Numbered from the stretch's first letter, positions 15,754 through 23,876 are shown. The stretch: DNA of 26,917 nucleotides from JBKPDV01 sp046728075 (GCA_046728075.1 JBKPDV010000216.1:1-26917), one strand, 5' to 3'. Notes: a model not told the origin generated them from the letters alone. Numbers and translations: made by a program.

Positions 15754-18147
15754 ATGATCGGCCAATCTGTCTCGCACTACCGCGTTCTCGGGAAGCTCGG
15801 TCACGGCGGCATGGGCGTCGTGTACGAGGCCGAGGACGTCAAGCTCGGCCGCCACGTCGCCCTGAAGTTTCTGCCCGAGGAGCTCATCAAAGACCGGCAG
15901 GCCCTCGAGCGAATGAAGCGTGAGGCTCGCGCCGCGTCCTCTCTCCAGCACCCGAACATCTGCACCATTTTCGACGTGGACGAGCACGAAGGGCGTCCCT
16001 TCCTCGCCATGGAAATGCTCGAGGGGGAGACGCTTCGGGACCGACTTGCCCCCGGTCCCCTGAAAATGGACGCTCTCCTGGACCTGGCGATTCAGGTTGC
16101 GGACGCCCTGGAGGCCGCGCACGCCCGCCGGATCGTCCATCGCGACATCAAGCCGGCCAACGTTTTTGTGACACGGCGCGGGGACGCCAAGCTGCTCGAT
16201 TTCGGATTGGCCAAGGTCTCGCCCGGCGAAAGCCTCGGCCCGGACTCTTCCGCGCTTCCCACAGAGCTGCCGGAGGAGCATCTGACGAGCCCCGGCACGG
16301 CGCTCGGCACGGTGGCCTACATGTCTCCCGAGCAGGCGCGCGGAGAGCCTCTGGACCAGCGCACGGACCTCTTCTCCTTCGGCGCGGTGCTCTACGAGAT
16401 GGCAACCGGGCGGCAGCCGTTCGCCGGGCACACCTCCGCCATCATCTTTGACGCCATCCTGAACCGTGCTCCGACGCCTCCCGTTCAACTCAACCCGCAG
16501 CTTCCGGAAGAGCTCTCGAGAATCGTGAACACGGCTCTCGAGAAGGACCGCGAGCTGCGCTATCAGAGCGCGACGGAGATCAAGACGGACCTGAAACGCT
16601 TGAAACGCGACTCCGCCTCGGCTCGAGCGAGCACCGCGGAAAGACCGCCCTCACCGCCGCCGGCCGCTCGCCCACGTCGGTGGGCGCGACCCACTCTCGC
16701 CGGCGTCCTGGTCCTCGGACTGGCCACCGGCGCTCTTTGGTGGACCGCCCATCGGCGCTCGAGACTTCCGGCGCCGCGCGGCCAGATCACGCTTGCGGTC
16801 CTCCCCTTCCAGAACTTGAACGCCGACGCTTCGACCGACTATCTCCGCCTGGCGCTGCCGGACGAGATCGCGACGACGCTTTCTTACGTTCCCGCGCTCG
16901 CGATTCGCCCGTTTGCATCCAGCCGGAAGTATGCAAAGACAGATGTCGATTTGCAGAGCGCCGGACGGGAGCTCCAGGTCGCCGACGTCCTGTCCGGGCA
17001 CTTTCTCAAAGAGGGCAATCGGTTGCAGGTGACTCTCGAGGTCGTGGACACCGAAACGAACCGTCTGCTCTGGCGTGACACCTCGAACGGGGCCGCCGAC
17101 GACCTGATCGGCCTTCGGGAACAGATTTCGCAGCGTCTGCGCCGGGGACTCTTTCCTCTGCTCGGCGCCAAAGGCGAAGGCGCGGAGGCCGCCACCCGGC
17201 CCAAGAATCAGGAGGCCTACGATCTGTATCTGCGCAGCGCCGCGATCCTGCGAGATCCCGCCCCTAACAAACAAGCGATCTCCATGCTCGAGAAGTCTGT
17301 TGAGCTCGACTCGACGTATGCCCCGGCCTGGAACGAGCTCGGTCGCCGGCTTTACCTTGATGCGTATTACGGAGAAGGAGGCGCACCGGCCCGGCAGCGC
17401 GCGCGGGAGGCGTGTGAGCGCGCGCTCTCGCTCGATCCGAATTTCCTCATCCCCGCCGGCTCCATCGCAACTGACCAGGCCGAGGGCGGCGAGCTCGCGG
17501 ACGCCTACAAGAAGGCCGCCGACCTGGTCGCCCGACGTCCGGAGAACGCGACCGCCCATTTCACCCTGGCATACGTGTCCCGCTACGCGGGCCTGCTGGA
17601 TGAGTCCGCGCGCGAATGCGAAACGGCCCTGGCGGCGGACCCTCACAACCGGGACTTCCGCTCCTGCTACCTCACCTTCATGGAACTGAAGAAATATGAC
17701 CGCGCCCGAGAAATTTTGCGGCTCGACGCCGGATCCGACTGGTCCAGGACTGCTGAGGGAGACCTGCTCCTGCGCGAGGGAAAGCTCGAGGCAGCCGCCG
17801 AGATCAAGCGCACTCGACGCGCCGTTTCTGCAGTCGACTATTCCACCATGCTCCTCCGATCCGGATCCGCATCCGATCGGGACCGCATTGCCGAGCGTGT
17901 CGAGGCGGGCTTTGCCTCCCTTCGCGACCCGGAGCCGAAGTTCCTGGGGGCGGGATTTCTCGCCCTCAACGGATATCGTGACGCCGCCCTCCGCCTTCTT
18001 CGCAAAGCCGTCGAAGGCAACTATCTCTGCTATCCCGCGATGGACTACGAGCCGCTCTTCAACAGTATCCAAAAGGATCCCGAATTCGCGGCGATCCGCG
18101 CCGAGGCCATCAAGAGGCAGAAGCCGTTCCTGGCGGCGCGCCGGTGA
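15754..18147 (+). CDS. Transmembrane Ser/Thr protein kinase (PknB type) with TolB-like and TPR-like C-terminal region
   Basis: A 797-aa receptor-like kinase. Residues 9-275 are the kinase domain: glycine loop GKLGHGGMGVVY, K38, HRDIKPAN (H129, R130, D131), DFG at 149-151 and GTVAYMSPEQARG. A Pro/Ala/Arg-rich linker is followed by one membrane helix at about 311-330 (TLAGVLVLGLATGALWW). Residues of about 345-470 form a TolB/FlgO-like domain (ITLAVLPFQNLNADASTDYL), and the rest is TPR-like helical repeats. This architecture is greatly expanded in Acidobacteriota. The substrate is unknown. The ATG at 15754 lacks a Shine-Dalgarno, and a leader of about 150 nt separates it from the AT-rich motif at 15589. 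Confidence 0.94.
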   Translation: MIGQSVSHYRVLGKLGHGGMGVVYEAEDVKLGRHVALKFLPEELIKDRQALERMKREARAASSLQHPNICTIFDVDEHEGRPFLAMEMLEGETLRDRLAPGPLKMDALLDLAIQVADALEAAHARRIVHRDIKPANVFVTRRGDAKLLDFGLAKVSPGESLGPDSSALPTELPEEHLTSPGTALGTVAYMSPEQARGEPLDQRTDLFSFGAVLYEMATGRQPFAGHTSAIIFDAILNRAPTPPVQLNPQLPEELSRIVNTALEKDRELRYQSATEIKTDLKRLKRDSASARASTAERPPSPPPAARPRRWARPTLAGVLVLGLATGALWWTAHRRSRLPAPRGQITLAVLPFQNLNADASTDYLRLALPDEIATTLSYVPALAIRPFASSRKYAKTDVDLQSAGRELQVADVLSGHFLKEGNRLQVTLEVVDTETNRLLWRDTSNGAADDLIGLREQISQRLRRGLFPLLGAKGEGAEAATRPKNQEAYDLYLRSAAILRDPAPNKQAISMLEKSVELDSTYAPAWNELGRRLYLDAYYGEGGAPARQRAREACERALSLDPNFLIPAGSIATDQAEGGELADAYKKAADLVARRPENATAHFTLAYVSRYAGLLDESARECETALAADPHNRDFRSCYLTFMELKKYDRAREILRLDAGSDWSRTAEGDLLLREGKLEAAAEIKRTRRAVSAVDYSTMLLRSGSASDRDRIAERVEAGFASLRDPEPKFLGAGFLALNGYRDAALRLLRKAVEGNYLCYPAMDYEPLFNSIQKDPEFAAIRAEAIKRQKPFLAARR

Positions 18148-18232
18148 CCGAGCCTTCTCCCGACATCACGATGGACATGGCCGGATACCGGTTCCGAGAA
18201 CTCCGGCGCCCTCCCGCGGGTTAGGGTCTTTG

Positions 18233-18457
18233 GTGGAAGGCCTGGACCTGGGAGGTATCTCGTTCGCAACGATCGCCGTGGCGGTCTTTTTCGGACTTGT
18301 CGGGTTCGCCGCCTTCCGATACGGAAAGAAGAACGGAGAGGCGCGGCCGCTCTTTCTCGGCGTCGCGCTCATGGCCTATGGATACTTCGTTACCAACGTC
18401 TGGGTGTCGCTCGTGATCGGAGCGCTGTTGACGCTTTTCCTGTTTTTTCCGCGCTGA
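18233..18457 (+). CDS. Small two-helix membrane protein
   Basis: A 74-aa protein from GTG 18233, with AGGG 7 nt upstream. Two membrane helices are clear: ISFATIAVAVFFGLVGFAAF and, after a short basic loop RYGKKNGEARP, LFLGVALMAYGYFVTNVWVS continuing into VIGALLTLFLFF. The YGKK ... LMxYxYFVxN pattern occurs in a widespread family of tiny membrane proteins of unknown function, sometimes labelled amino-acid transport protein without proof. It lies 85 nt after the kinase gene on the same strand. Confidence 0.72.
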   Translation: MEGLDLGGISFATIAVAVFFGLVGFAAFRYGKKNGEARPLFLGVALMAYGYFVTNVWVSLVIGALLTLFLFFPR

Positions 18458-18484
18458 AGACACCGATGCAGAGCCCGCGAGTCA

Positions 18485-18500
18485 ACAATATATAAATTGT
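18485..18500. promoter_or_regulatory. AT-rich palindromic motif, copy 2 (at the ATL start codon)
   Basis: ACAATATATAAATTGT matches the motif at 15589 in 15 of 16 positions. It ends one base before the ATG of the ATL gene, so it occupies the place of a Shine-Dalgarno. If TATAAA acts as a -10, transcription would begin at or next to the ATG and the mRNA would be leaderless. Alternatively a repressor bound here would block both transcription and translation start. Confidence 0.5.
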
Positions 18501-18501
18501 A

Positions 18502-18822
18502 ATGCCAGGTCGCCGTTACGAGCGGATCTACGCCGTGGTTTCGCGAATTCCGCGCGGCCGCGTCGCGACGTACGGCCAGGTCGCGAGGCTCGCGGGCCTC
18601 GCGGGCCAGGCGCGCCTGGTCGGTTACGCCTTGAGCGCGCTCGAAGCCGCCAGCCGGATTCCGTGGCACCGGGTCGTCAACGCGGCAGGCGAGATCAGCC
18701 TGCGGCAAGACGGCGGACCGGCCGGCAGGCTGCAGCGCGTTCTCCTGCAGCGAGAGCGGGTGCGGTTCGACGCGCGGGACCGGATCTCTCTCGAGCGTTT
18801 TCGGTGGCGCCCGCGGTCGTGA
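18502..18822 (+). CDS. Alkyltransferase-like protein (ATL), MGMT-fold DNA damage sensor
   Basis: A 106-aa protein of the MGMT C-terminal fold. It recognises O6-alkylguanine but cannot repair it, and in other bacteria hands the lesion to nucleotide excision repair. The active site PCHR of MGMT is replaced by PWHR (I53-P54-W55-H56-R57), so the acceptor cysteine is absent, as in ATLs. Other fold features are present: RIPRGRVATYGQVA with Y24, and the arginine-finger region around R38. There is no Shine-Dalgarno; the AT-rich palindrome directly precedes the ATG. Confidence 0.92.
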   Translation: MPGRRYERIYAVVSRIPRGRVATYGQVARLAGLAGQARLVGYALSALEAASRIPWHRVVNAAGEISLRQDGGPAGRLQRVLLQRERVRFDARDRISLERFRWRPRS

Positions 18823-18833
18823 CCCGCGGCGCC
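18806..18833. terminator. GC-rich hairpin between converging ATL and sigma-factor genes
   Basis: GGCGCCCGCGG (18806-18816) and CCGCGGCGCC (18824-18833) pair with one bulged base across the ATL stop codon. It lies exactly at the junction of two converging genes, suggesting a bidirectional barrier, but there is no U-tract on either side. Confidence 0.35.
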
Positions 18834-18838
18834 CGAGT

Positions 18839-20134
18839 TCAGCCGCTCGATTCCACCTCCGCGAGGCGGCGGCGCAAGTAGCGACGCTCGACGGCGTTGA
18901 ACGTCAACGCGAGCGACGCCTTGTACGCTTTCGCCGCCTCGTCGCGCCGTCCCAGGCGCCGCGCGAGATCGGCTCGGGCCGCGTGGTACAGGTAGTAGCG
19001 GTCGAGCTCGCCCGACGAGCCGATCGCGTCGATGAGCGAGAGGCCTCGTTCCAACTCGCCGCTCATCGCGATCGCCACGGCCCCGTTCAAGAGCACGACA
19101 GCAGTGGGCTGCACGCGTGCGAGCTCCTGATAGAGCGCCGCGATCTGCTTCCAGTCCGTGTCTGCCCCCGATGCGGCCTCCGCGTGCAGCGCCGCGATGG
19201 CCGCCTGCAACGGATAGGGGCCGGGGCGGCGCAGGCGCAGAGCCTTCTCGACGAGCTCGATCCCTTCGGCGATCTCCGCGCGGTCCCATGCCGATCGATC
19301 CTGTTCGTCCAGGGGCACGAGCTCACCCCGATCGTTCACCCGCGCCCGCTTTCGCGAATCGTGGAGAAGCATCAGAGCGAGGAGCCCGAGAGTCTCCGGT
19401 TCCTCCGGAAAAAAGAGAAGCAGCGTCCGAGCCAGCCGGATCGCTTCGGCGCACAGATCGGTCCGAAGGAGGCCGGAACCCTCGGTCGCGGTGTAGCCCT
19501 CGTTGAAGATCAGGTAGATGACCATCTGAACCGAGGCCAGCCGTTCCGGCAGCGCCTCCGCTTTCGGAACCTCGTAAGGGATCCTGGCCTCTTCGATCTT
19601 GCGCTTGGCTCGCACCAGCCTCTGAGCGAGCGTGGGCTCGGGCAGGAGGAAGGCCCGGGCGATCTCGGCGGTCTCGAGACCTCCGAGCGTGCGCAGCGTC
19701 AGCGCGATGCGGGCCTCGACGGAGAGGGCCGGATGGCAGCAAGTGAAGATCAGGCGCAGGCGATCGTCGGGAAATGCTGCCTGCCCGGATTCGTCGATCT
19801 CCTCCGGTTCGGCTTGCGCGAGCCGGGCGATCTCGCCGGCCTTCTCGGTTCGGGTCCGCTCGCGGCGCGCCTGGTCGATGAGCTTTCGCTTCGCGACCGT
19901 CGTGACCCACGCGCCGGGATTCCTCGGGACCCCCTTGTCTCGCCAACCGACGAGCGCCGCGGCGAACGCCTCCTGCAGGGCCTCTTCGGCCATGTCGAAG
20001 GAGCCGGACATCCCGATCAGGCCGGCGAGAATGCGCCCGCGCTCCCGCCGGAAAACCCCCTCGACGCTCTCGAGGAACTGCTCCGGCCCCTCCAAGGGCT
20101 GTCTCAGGTCCGCGCGGTGTGCGGCTCTTCCCAT
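18839..20134 (-). CDS. ECF42-type RNA polymerase sigma factor with TPR-like C-terminal extension
   Basis: A 431-aa extracytoplasmic-function sigma factor. Region sigma2 covers about residues 18-90 (AEEALQEAFAAALVGWRDKG, NPGAWVTTVAKRKLID). Region sigma4 covers about 130-190 (LTLRTLGGLETAEIARAFLL, PEPTLAQRLVRAKRKI). The long C-terminal extension has the ECF42 hallmark NDRGELVPLDEQDRSAWD and helical repeats. These sigma factors have no anti-sigma factor; activity is tied to the extension and to genes of YCII/DGPF type, which are the next two genes upstream. I used ATG 20134, overlapping the YCII gene by 31 nt; a TTG at 20095, just after the YCII stop, is an alternative. Confidence 0.93.
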   Translation of the reverse strand: MGRAAHRADLRQPLEGPEQFLESVEGVFRRERGRILAGLIGMSGSFDMAEEALQEAFAAALVGWRDKGVPRNPGAWVTTVAKRKLIDQARRERTRTEKAGEIARLAQAEPEEIDESGQAAFPDDRLRLIFTCCHPALSVEARIALTLRTLGGLETAEIARAFLLPEPTLAQRLVRAKRKIEEARIPYEVPKAEALPERLASVQMVIYLIFNEGYTATEGSGLLRTDLCAEAIRLARTLLLFFPEEPETLGLLALMLLHDSRKRARVNDRGELVPLDEQDRSAWDRAEIAEGIELVEKALRLRRPGPYPLQAAIAALHAEAASGADTDWKQIAALYQELARVQPTAVVLLNGAVAIAMSGELERGLSLIDAIGSSGELDRYYLYHAARADLARRLGRRDEAAKAYKASLALTFNAVERRYLRRRLAEVESSG

Positions 20135-20496
20135 CGTTGCCCGAGGTGACGGAGCGGCCGGATCTCGACACAGCCTCGGCCTCCCCCGCAGGCGGTCGGG
20201 ATCTTCGAGGCCCACTCCACCGCCTCGTCGACGTCGCGGCAGTCGAGGATGTAGTAACCGGCCAGCTGTTCTTTGGTCTCCGCGAACGGGCCATCCATCA
20301 GGACGATCTTTCCGCCGTCGGAGCGGACAGTCGTCGCCGTGGGCGTGGGCGCGAGCGGATCCGCTCCGACAAGAATTCCGCGCCGCGCCGTCTCATCCAT
20401 CACCGCCCGGTGTCGGTCGATGACGTCCTGGCGTTCCTCCGGCGAGGCGGCGCCCTCGTCCGTTTCGGTCGTGTAGATCAGGAACATGTAGCGCAT
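20104..20496 (-). CDS. YCII-related (DGPF) protein, partner of the ECF42 sigma factor
   Basis: A 130-aa protein with MRYMFLIYTTE at its start, then VLMDGPFAETKEQLAGYYIL, the DGPF signature, and DVDEAVEWASKIP. The fold is a dimeric alpha/beta barrel. The biochemical role is not established, but this family is the conserved neighbour of ECF42 sigma factors. The start ATG 20496 has GGAGG 4 nt upstream. Its stop lies inside the sigma-factor start region, so the two are probably translationally coupled. Confidence 0.93.
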   Translation of the reverse strand: MRYMFLIYTTETDEGAASPEERQDVIDRHRAVMDETARRGILVGADPLAPTPTATTVRSDGGKIVLMDGPFAETKEQLAGYYILDCRDVDEAVEWASKIPTACGGGRGCVEIRPLRHLGQRWEEPHTART

Positions 20497-20512
20497 GTCG
20501 CCTCCGCCGCGT

Positions 20513-20932
20513 TCATCTGGGGGATTCGTATTTCAACACATCGAGCGATTGGAGAAGCACCGGGTGCACCTCGAAATGGAACTTGCCGGACTTCACCAGC
20601 GGGTCGTCCGATTCCCATTCCCGAGCCTGCGCCTCGTCCCGCGCGGCCGCGACGGCGAATCCGCTCAACGGGCTCACGTCGGTCACCGGACCGGCGAGAA
20701 GATACTTTCTCGCTTCCAGGTTCCCCCGGACGAACTCCCGGTGCGCCGCGAAGAGCGCCTTTCCCTCCGGCGAGGTCACCGTGCGCTTGGCGTCTCCCTC
20801 GGCCGTGACGAAAACCAGGTAGTAGCTCTTCATCCCCGGGGGCACCGCCGGCGGCGCGCCGGGCTGCTGGCCGACGAGGCCGAGCCCGGTCAGGAAGCAG
20901 GCCAGAACACAGAGTCCCAGTTGGTATCTCAT
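20513..20932 (-). CDS. Exported YCII-domain protein
   Basis: A 139-aa protein from ATG 20932, with GAGGAGGG at good spacing. Residues 1-22 are a signal peptide, and a cysteine-bearing core (MRYQLGLCVLACFLTG) might serve as a lipobox-like site. The mature part has the YCII fold: YYLVFVTAEG, RKYLLAGPVTD, FAVAAARDEAQAREWESDDP and FHFEVHPVLL. The DGPF motif is missing. It is the first gene of the operon leading to the cytoplasmic YCII protein (16 nt gap) and the sigma factor. An exported paralogue in an ECF42 operon is unusual and might sense something outside the cytoplasm; that is inference. Confidence 0.85.
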   Translation of the reverse strand: MRYQLGLCVLACFLTGLGLVGQQPGAPPAVPPGMKSYYLVFVTAEGDAKRTVTSPEGKALFAAHREFVRGNLEARKYLLAGPVTDVSPLSGFAVAAARDEAQAREWESDDPLVKSGKFHFEVHPVLLQSLDVLKYESPR

Positions 20933-20956
20933 CAGACCCTCCTCTCTTTCACCGAA

Positions 20957-20984
20957 ACGACGGGCAGAACGGCCGGGATCGACA
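20957..20984 (-). promoter_or_regulatory. Putative ECF42 promoter for the YCII-YCII-sigma operon
   Basis: On the minus strand TGTCGA (20984-20979) is followed after exactly 16 nt by CGTCGT (20962-20957), 25 nt before the exported YCII start. The same arrangement and spacing occur on the other strand at 21014. From memory, TGTCGA at -35 with a CG(A/T)C-like -10 is the ECF42 consensus, implying autoregulation. Confidence 0.7.
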
Positions 20985-21013
20985 CGATCCAGAAGAAAAA
21001 TCGAGTCCGGTCC

Positions 21014-21042
21014 TGTCGATTTCCCGGTTCTCGCGCGTCGTC
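21014..21042 (+). promoter_or_regulatory. Putative ECF42 promoter for the VOC gene
   Basis: TGTCGA (21014-21019), 16 nt, CGTCGTC (21036-21042), about 48 nt before the VOC start. It mirrors the promoter at 20984-20957, so both arms of the intergenic region appear to be read by the adjacent sigma factor. Confidence 0.7.
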
Positions 21043-21090
21043 TTGTCGGGCAACCGCAAAACGCGGCCGCCCGAACCAAGGAGGACAACG

Positions 21091-21570
21091 ATGTCAACGC
21101 AGATCCATTCCAAAGCGACGGTCAAGCCTGTCCCGCCGGGCTACCACACCGCGACTCCCTACCTGGTCGTCCGCGGGGGCTCCCGCGCAATCGACTTCTA
21201 CAAAAAGGCCTTCGGGGCCAAGGAGCGGTTCCGCTTTTCGCGCGACGACGGAAAGATCGCGCACGGCGAGATCGAGATCGGGGATTCCTACGTCATGCTG
21301 GCGGACGAAGCTCCGGACGCGGGCAGCCGCTCGCCCGAGACCGTCGGCGGCACGCCGGTCAGCGTGTTCCTGTACGTGGAGGACGTGGACGCCGTCTTCG
21401 GCAAGGCCGTGGCCGCGGGGGCCAAGCCGTCGCTCCCGCCGCAGAACATGTTCTGGGGAGACCGCTTCGCCAAGGTCAGCGATCCGTTCGGACACCAGTG
21501 GCAGATCGCCACACATGTCGAGGACGTGCCGCCGGAAGAGATGGAGAGGCGGATGGCGGCGCATCGCTGA
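21091..21570 (+). CDS. VOC-superfamily (glyoxalase-like, PhnB type) protein
   Basis: A 159-aa protein with two beta-alpha-beta-beta-beta units: TPYLVVRGGSRAIDFYKKAF with HGEIEIGDSYVMLADE, then VSVFLYVEDVDAVFGKAVAA with WGDRFAKVSDPFGHQWQIAT. This is the PhnB/YaeR-like branch of the VOC fold; the ligand or reaction is unknown. The start ATG 21091 has AAGGAGG 6 nt upstream. VOC genes of this type are common in ECF42 neighbourhoods, and the promoter at 21014 supports its inclusion in that regulon. A strong terminator follows. Confidence 0.92.
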   Translation: MSTQIHSKATVKPVPPGYHTATPYLVVRGGSRAIDFYKKAFGAKERFRFSRDDGKIAHGEIEIGDSYVMLADEAPDAGSRSPETVGGTPVSVFLYVEDVDAVFGKAVAAGAKPSLPPQNMFWGDRFAKVSDPFGHQWQIATHVEDVPPEEMERRMAAHR

Positions 21571-21590
21571 CGCGAGGCGTTTCACCAGCG

Positions 21591-21622
21591 GCGGGAGCGC
21601 GCGGCCAGCGCTCCCGCTTTTT
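21591..21622 (+). terminator. Rho-independent terminator of the VOC gene
   Basis: GCGGGAGCGC, 7 nt, GCGCTCCCGC is a perfect 10-bp stem followed by TTTTT. It begins 21 nt after the VOC stop and separates it from the converging PH-like gene. Confidence 0.9.
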
Positions 21623-21635
21623 CATTGGATTCTTT

Positions 21636-22157
21636 TCAGCCGACGCGCCCCTGCACTTCGGGGAAGAGCATCTGGATGTGCCGCAGGAACTCGTCGGGAT
21701 CTTCCGGGCTGACGACCAGGATCCGTTCCGGCGTCACGAGGACGACCGAGCGCTTGAGATCGGTCGCGTAGAGGCGATACCGACCCAATCGCCTGCTCCA
21801 GAAGAGGCCGGAGAAGGAGAAGAGTCCGCCGTTTCCGACGACCCGCAGCGAACCCTTGATGACGTCCGGATCCTTCCAGGCGCGCGACAAGCCCGTCAGC
21901 GGGAATGTCGTCGCCCAGAGGAGCCGGCCCACGCGGATCTGCTGCGCGTCCACCTCGTAACCCGTCACGACGAAGAGCAGAGCGCCGAGCGCGACGCTGA
22001 TCGGCACCCACGCCACGGCGTTGCCGACCGTGTGCGCGAATCCGAACGCCGGCGCTGCCCTCCACGCGGCGTAGCTGACGCCCGCGAGTATCAGAGTGGA
22101 AACCGCCGACATCACCTTGAGAAGGGTCGACCAGCGCGCCGCCGGGAACCTTTGCAT
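21636..22157 (-). CDS. Membrane protein with bacterial PH-like domain
   Basis: A 173-aa protein with two N-terminal membrane helices, about residues 14-33 (LKVMSAVSTLILAGVSYAAW) and 46-66 (AVAWVPISVALGALLFVV). A cytoplasmic beta-rich domain follows (YEVDAQQIRVGRLLWATTF, RYRLYATDLKRSVVLVTPER, ILVVSPEDPDEFLRHI), the pattern of bacterial PH domains, whose function is generally unknown. It lies 49 nt downstream of the histidine kinase gene on the same strand, so it is probably the third gene of that operon and may link membrane state to the signalling system. Confidence 0.75.
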   Translation of the reverse strand: MQRFPAARWSTLLKVMSAVSTLILAGVSYAAWRAAPAFGFAHTVGNAVAWVPISVALGALLFVVTGYEVDAQQIRVGRLLWATTFPLTGLSRAWKDPDVIKGSLRVVGNGGLFSFSGLFWSRRLGRYRLYATDLKRSVVLVTPERILVVSPEDPDEFLRHIQMLFPEVQGRVG

Positions 22158-22206
22158 CCGCCTATCATGCGCCTCGCCTGGCCGAAATTCAGGCCGCGGC
22201 CGCTGC

Positions 22207-23199
22207 CTAACCCGTCGGGAGCCGGAGCCGGGCGCGCAGGCCTCCGATCGGTGAGGCCTCCAGAGCGATCGATCCGCCGTACAGCTCCGCCAGGTCGCGG
22301 ACGATCGCGAGGCCGATTCCGGAGCCCGGCGCGCCTTCGTCCGCGCGCACGCCCCGCTGCAGAGCCCGGTCCCGCATCGACGGAGGAAGGCCCGGGCCGT
22401 CGTCGTCGACGGTGATCACGACGGAGCCGCCTTCCTCCGCAGCCTCGACCGTGACGCGCGCTTTCGCCCACTTGCAGGCGTTGTCGAGGAGGTTTCCCAG
22501 CATCTCGTCCAAATCTTCTCGCTGGACCCGGACGAAGCGCTCCGCCGGAACACGGGATTCGATCGAGAGCCCGCGGCCGGCGTGGAGCCGGGCGAGGGTG
22601 CGGACGAGACCTTCCGCCGATTCCGCGACCGGCGAGCGCGCGGCCACGGCAGCGGCGCCGGACGCGGCGGCTCGGGCCTGCGCCAGGTGGTAATCGATTT
22701 GCCGCCGCATGCGCTCGACCTGCTGGCTGACGGTCGCGGCGAAGTCGCGCTCTCCCGCGGTCTCGGCGCGATCGGCTTCCTGAGACAACACCGCGAGCGG
22801 CGTCTTCAGTCCGTGAGCCAGGTCGCCCGCCTTCGCCAGTGCGCGCATGACTCTTTTCTCCCGATCCTCGAGCAAGGCGTTGAGCTCGTTGACGACCGGC
22901 TGCACTTCCGACGGATAGCTCCCCTCGACGCGGTGGTCTCGCCCGTCGCGGACGGCTGCGAGCCGATCTCGCAGCTCACGGAATGGGGACAATCCCCTCT
23001 TGACCATCCAGAGCCCGACCGCGAGGAAGCCCAGGCCCACCACCCCGATCGTGGAGTAGTGAGCAATTTGGCGGATTCGTATCTCGACACGGCGTTGCGT
23101 GAACGCGCTCGCCACGAGATGCGTCACCACGATCAGCGTGATCATCCAGAACAACGCCCCGAGCGCGAGCCGCTTCCGAAGCGACCAGGTCTCGATCAC
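22207..23199 (-). CDS. Sensor histidine kinase with minimal extracytoplasmic region
   Basis: A 330-aa kinase. Membrane helices lie at about 11-33 and 49-66, with only about 15 residues between them outside the membrane. A HAMP-like linker follows. The phospho-acceptor is H129 in DLAHGLKTPLAVL. The ATP-binding domain has N236-N240 (NLLDNACKWA), DDGPG at 266-270 and GSGIGLAIV at 292-300. The H-box is of PhoQ/QseC type. The GTG start at 23199 overlaps the regulator stop (GTGA). With so little outside, it may sense within the membrane or via a transporter, as Bce-type kinases do; the adjacent ABC transporter fits this idea. Confidence 0.94.
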   Translation of the reverse strand: MIETWSLRKRLALGALFWMITLIVVTHLVASAFTQRRVEIRIRQIAHYSTIGVVGLGFLAVGLWMVKRGLSPFRELRDRLAAVRDGRDHRVEGSYPSEVQPVVNELNALLEDREKRVMRALAKAGDLAHGLKTPLAVLSQEADRAETAGERDFAATVSQQVERMRRQIDYHLAQARAAASGAAAVAARSPVAESAEGLVRTLARLHAGRGLSIESRVPAERFVRVQREDLDEMLGNLLDNACKWAKARVTVEAAEEGGSVVITVDDDGPGLPPSMRDRALQRGVRADEGAPGSGIGLAIVRDLAELYGGSIALEASPIGGLRARLRLPTG

Positions 23200-23876
23200 G
23201 CCTCGTCCTGGATTCGATAGCCCAACCCGCGCAGGGTCTCGATGACCGCGGGACCGAGCTTCTTGCGCAACCGCCCGATGAAGACCTCCACCGTGTTGGA
23301 GTCGCGATCGGCGTCCTGCGAGTAGATGTGCTCGGTCAGCTCACCCTGCGAGACCACTTGCCCGCGGTGATGCATCAAGTACGAGAGGACGCGAAATTCG
23401 TGGCTCGTCAGCCTGACGGGGTTTCCGTCGAGCGTCACCCGCGCGCTCCGCGGATCGAGGACGAGCGCTCCGCAGCGCAGCTCGGGCGTGACCTGACCGC
23501 TTGCGCGGCGGATCAGGGCCCGGAGCCGCGCGAGCACCTCTTCCATCCGGAACGGCTTGGCGACGTAGTCGTCGGCGCCGCCGTCGATTCCCTGGACCTT
23601 CTCGTGCCAGCTTCCGCGCGCGGTCAGGATCAGGACCGGCATCGAAAGACCCCCATCGCGCCACCGGCGCAGAACGGTCAAGCCGTCGACCTTCGGCAGG
23701 CCCAGATCCAGAATGACCGCGTCATAACGCTCGGTCTGGCCGAGAAAGTCGGCGCGTTCCCCGTCGGCCGCGCAGTCCACCGCGTAGCCCGCCTCGACCA
23801 GCGCCGTCGAAAGCTGTTGCGCAATCTGCGACTCATCCTCCGCGACCAGAACTCTCAACGACTCCTCTCGATCCAC
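23196..23876 (-). CDS. OmpR/PhoB-family response regulator
   Basis: A 226-aa regulator. The receiver has acidic residues AEDE, phospho-acceptor D57 (AVILDLGLP), T85 (VLILTAR) and K107 (YVAKPF). The C-terminal winged helix ends in DSNTVEVFIGRLRKKLG and IETLRGLGYRI. It is read with the downstream kinase gene through a GTGA overlap. I kept GTG 23876 as the start; a TTG at 23858, preceded by GAGAGGAG, would give the more typical MRVLVAEDE beginning. Its likely binding array lies immediately upstream at 23900-23938. Confidence 0.95.
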   Translation of the reverse strand: MDREESLRVLVAEDESQIAQQLSTALVEAGYAVDCAADGERADFLGQTERYDAVILDLGLPKVDGLTVLRRWRDGGLSMPVLILTARGSWHEKVQGIDGGADDYVAKPFRMEEVLARLRALIRRASGQVTPELRCGALVLDPRSARVTLDGNPVRLTSHEFRVLSYLMHHRGQVVSQGELTEHIYSQDADRDSNTVEVFIGRLRKKLGPAVIETLRGLGYRIQDEA

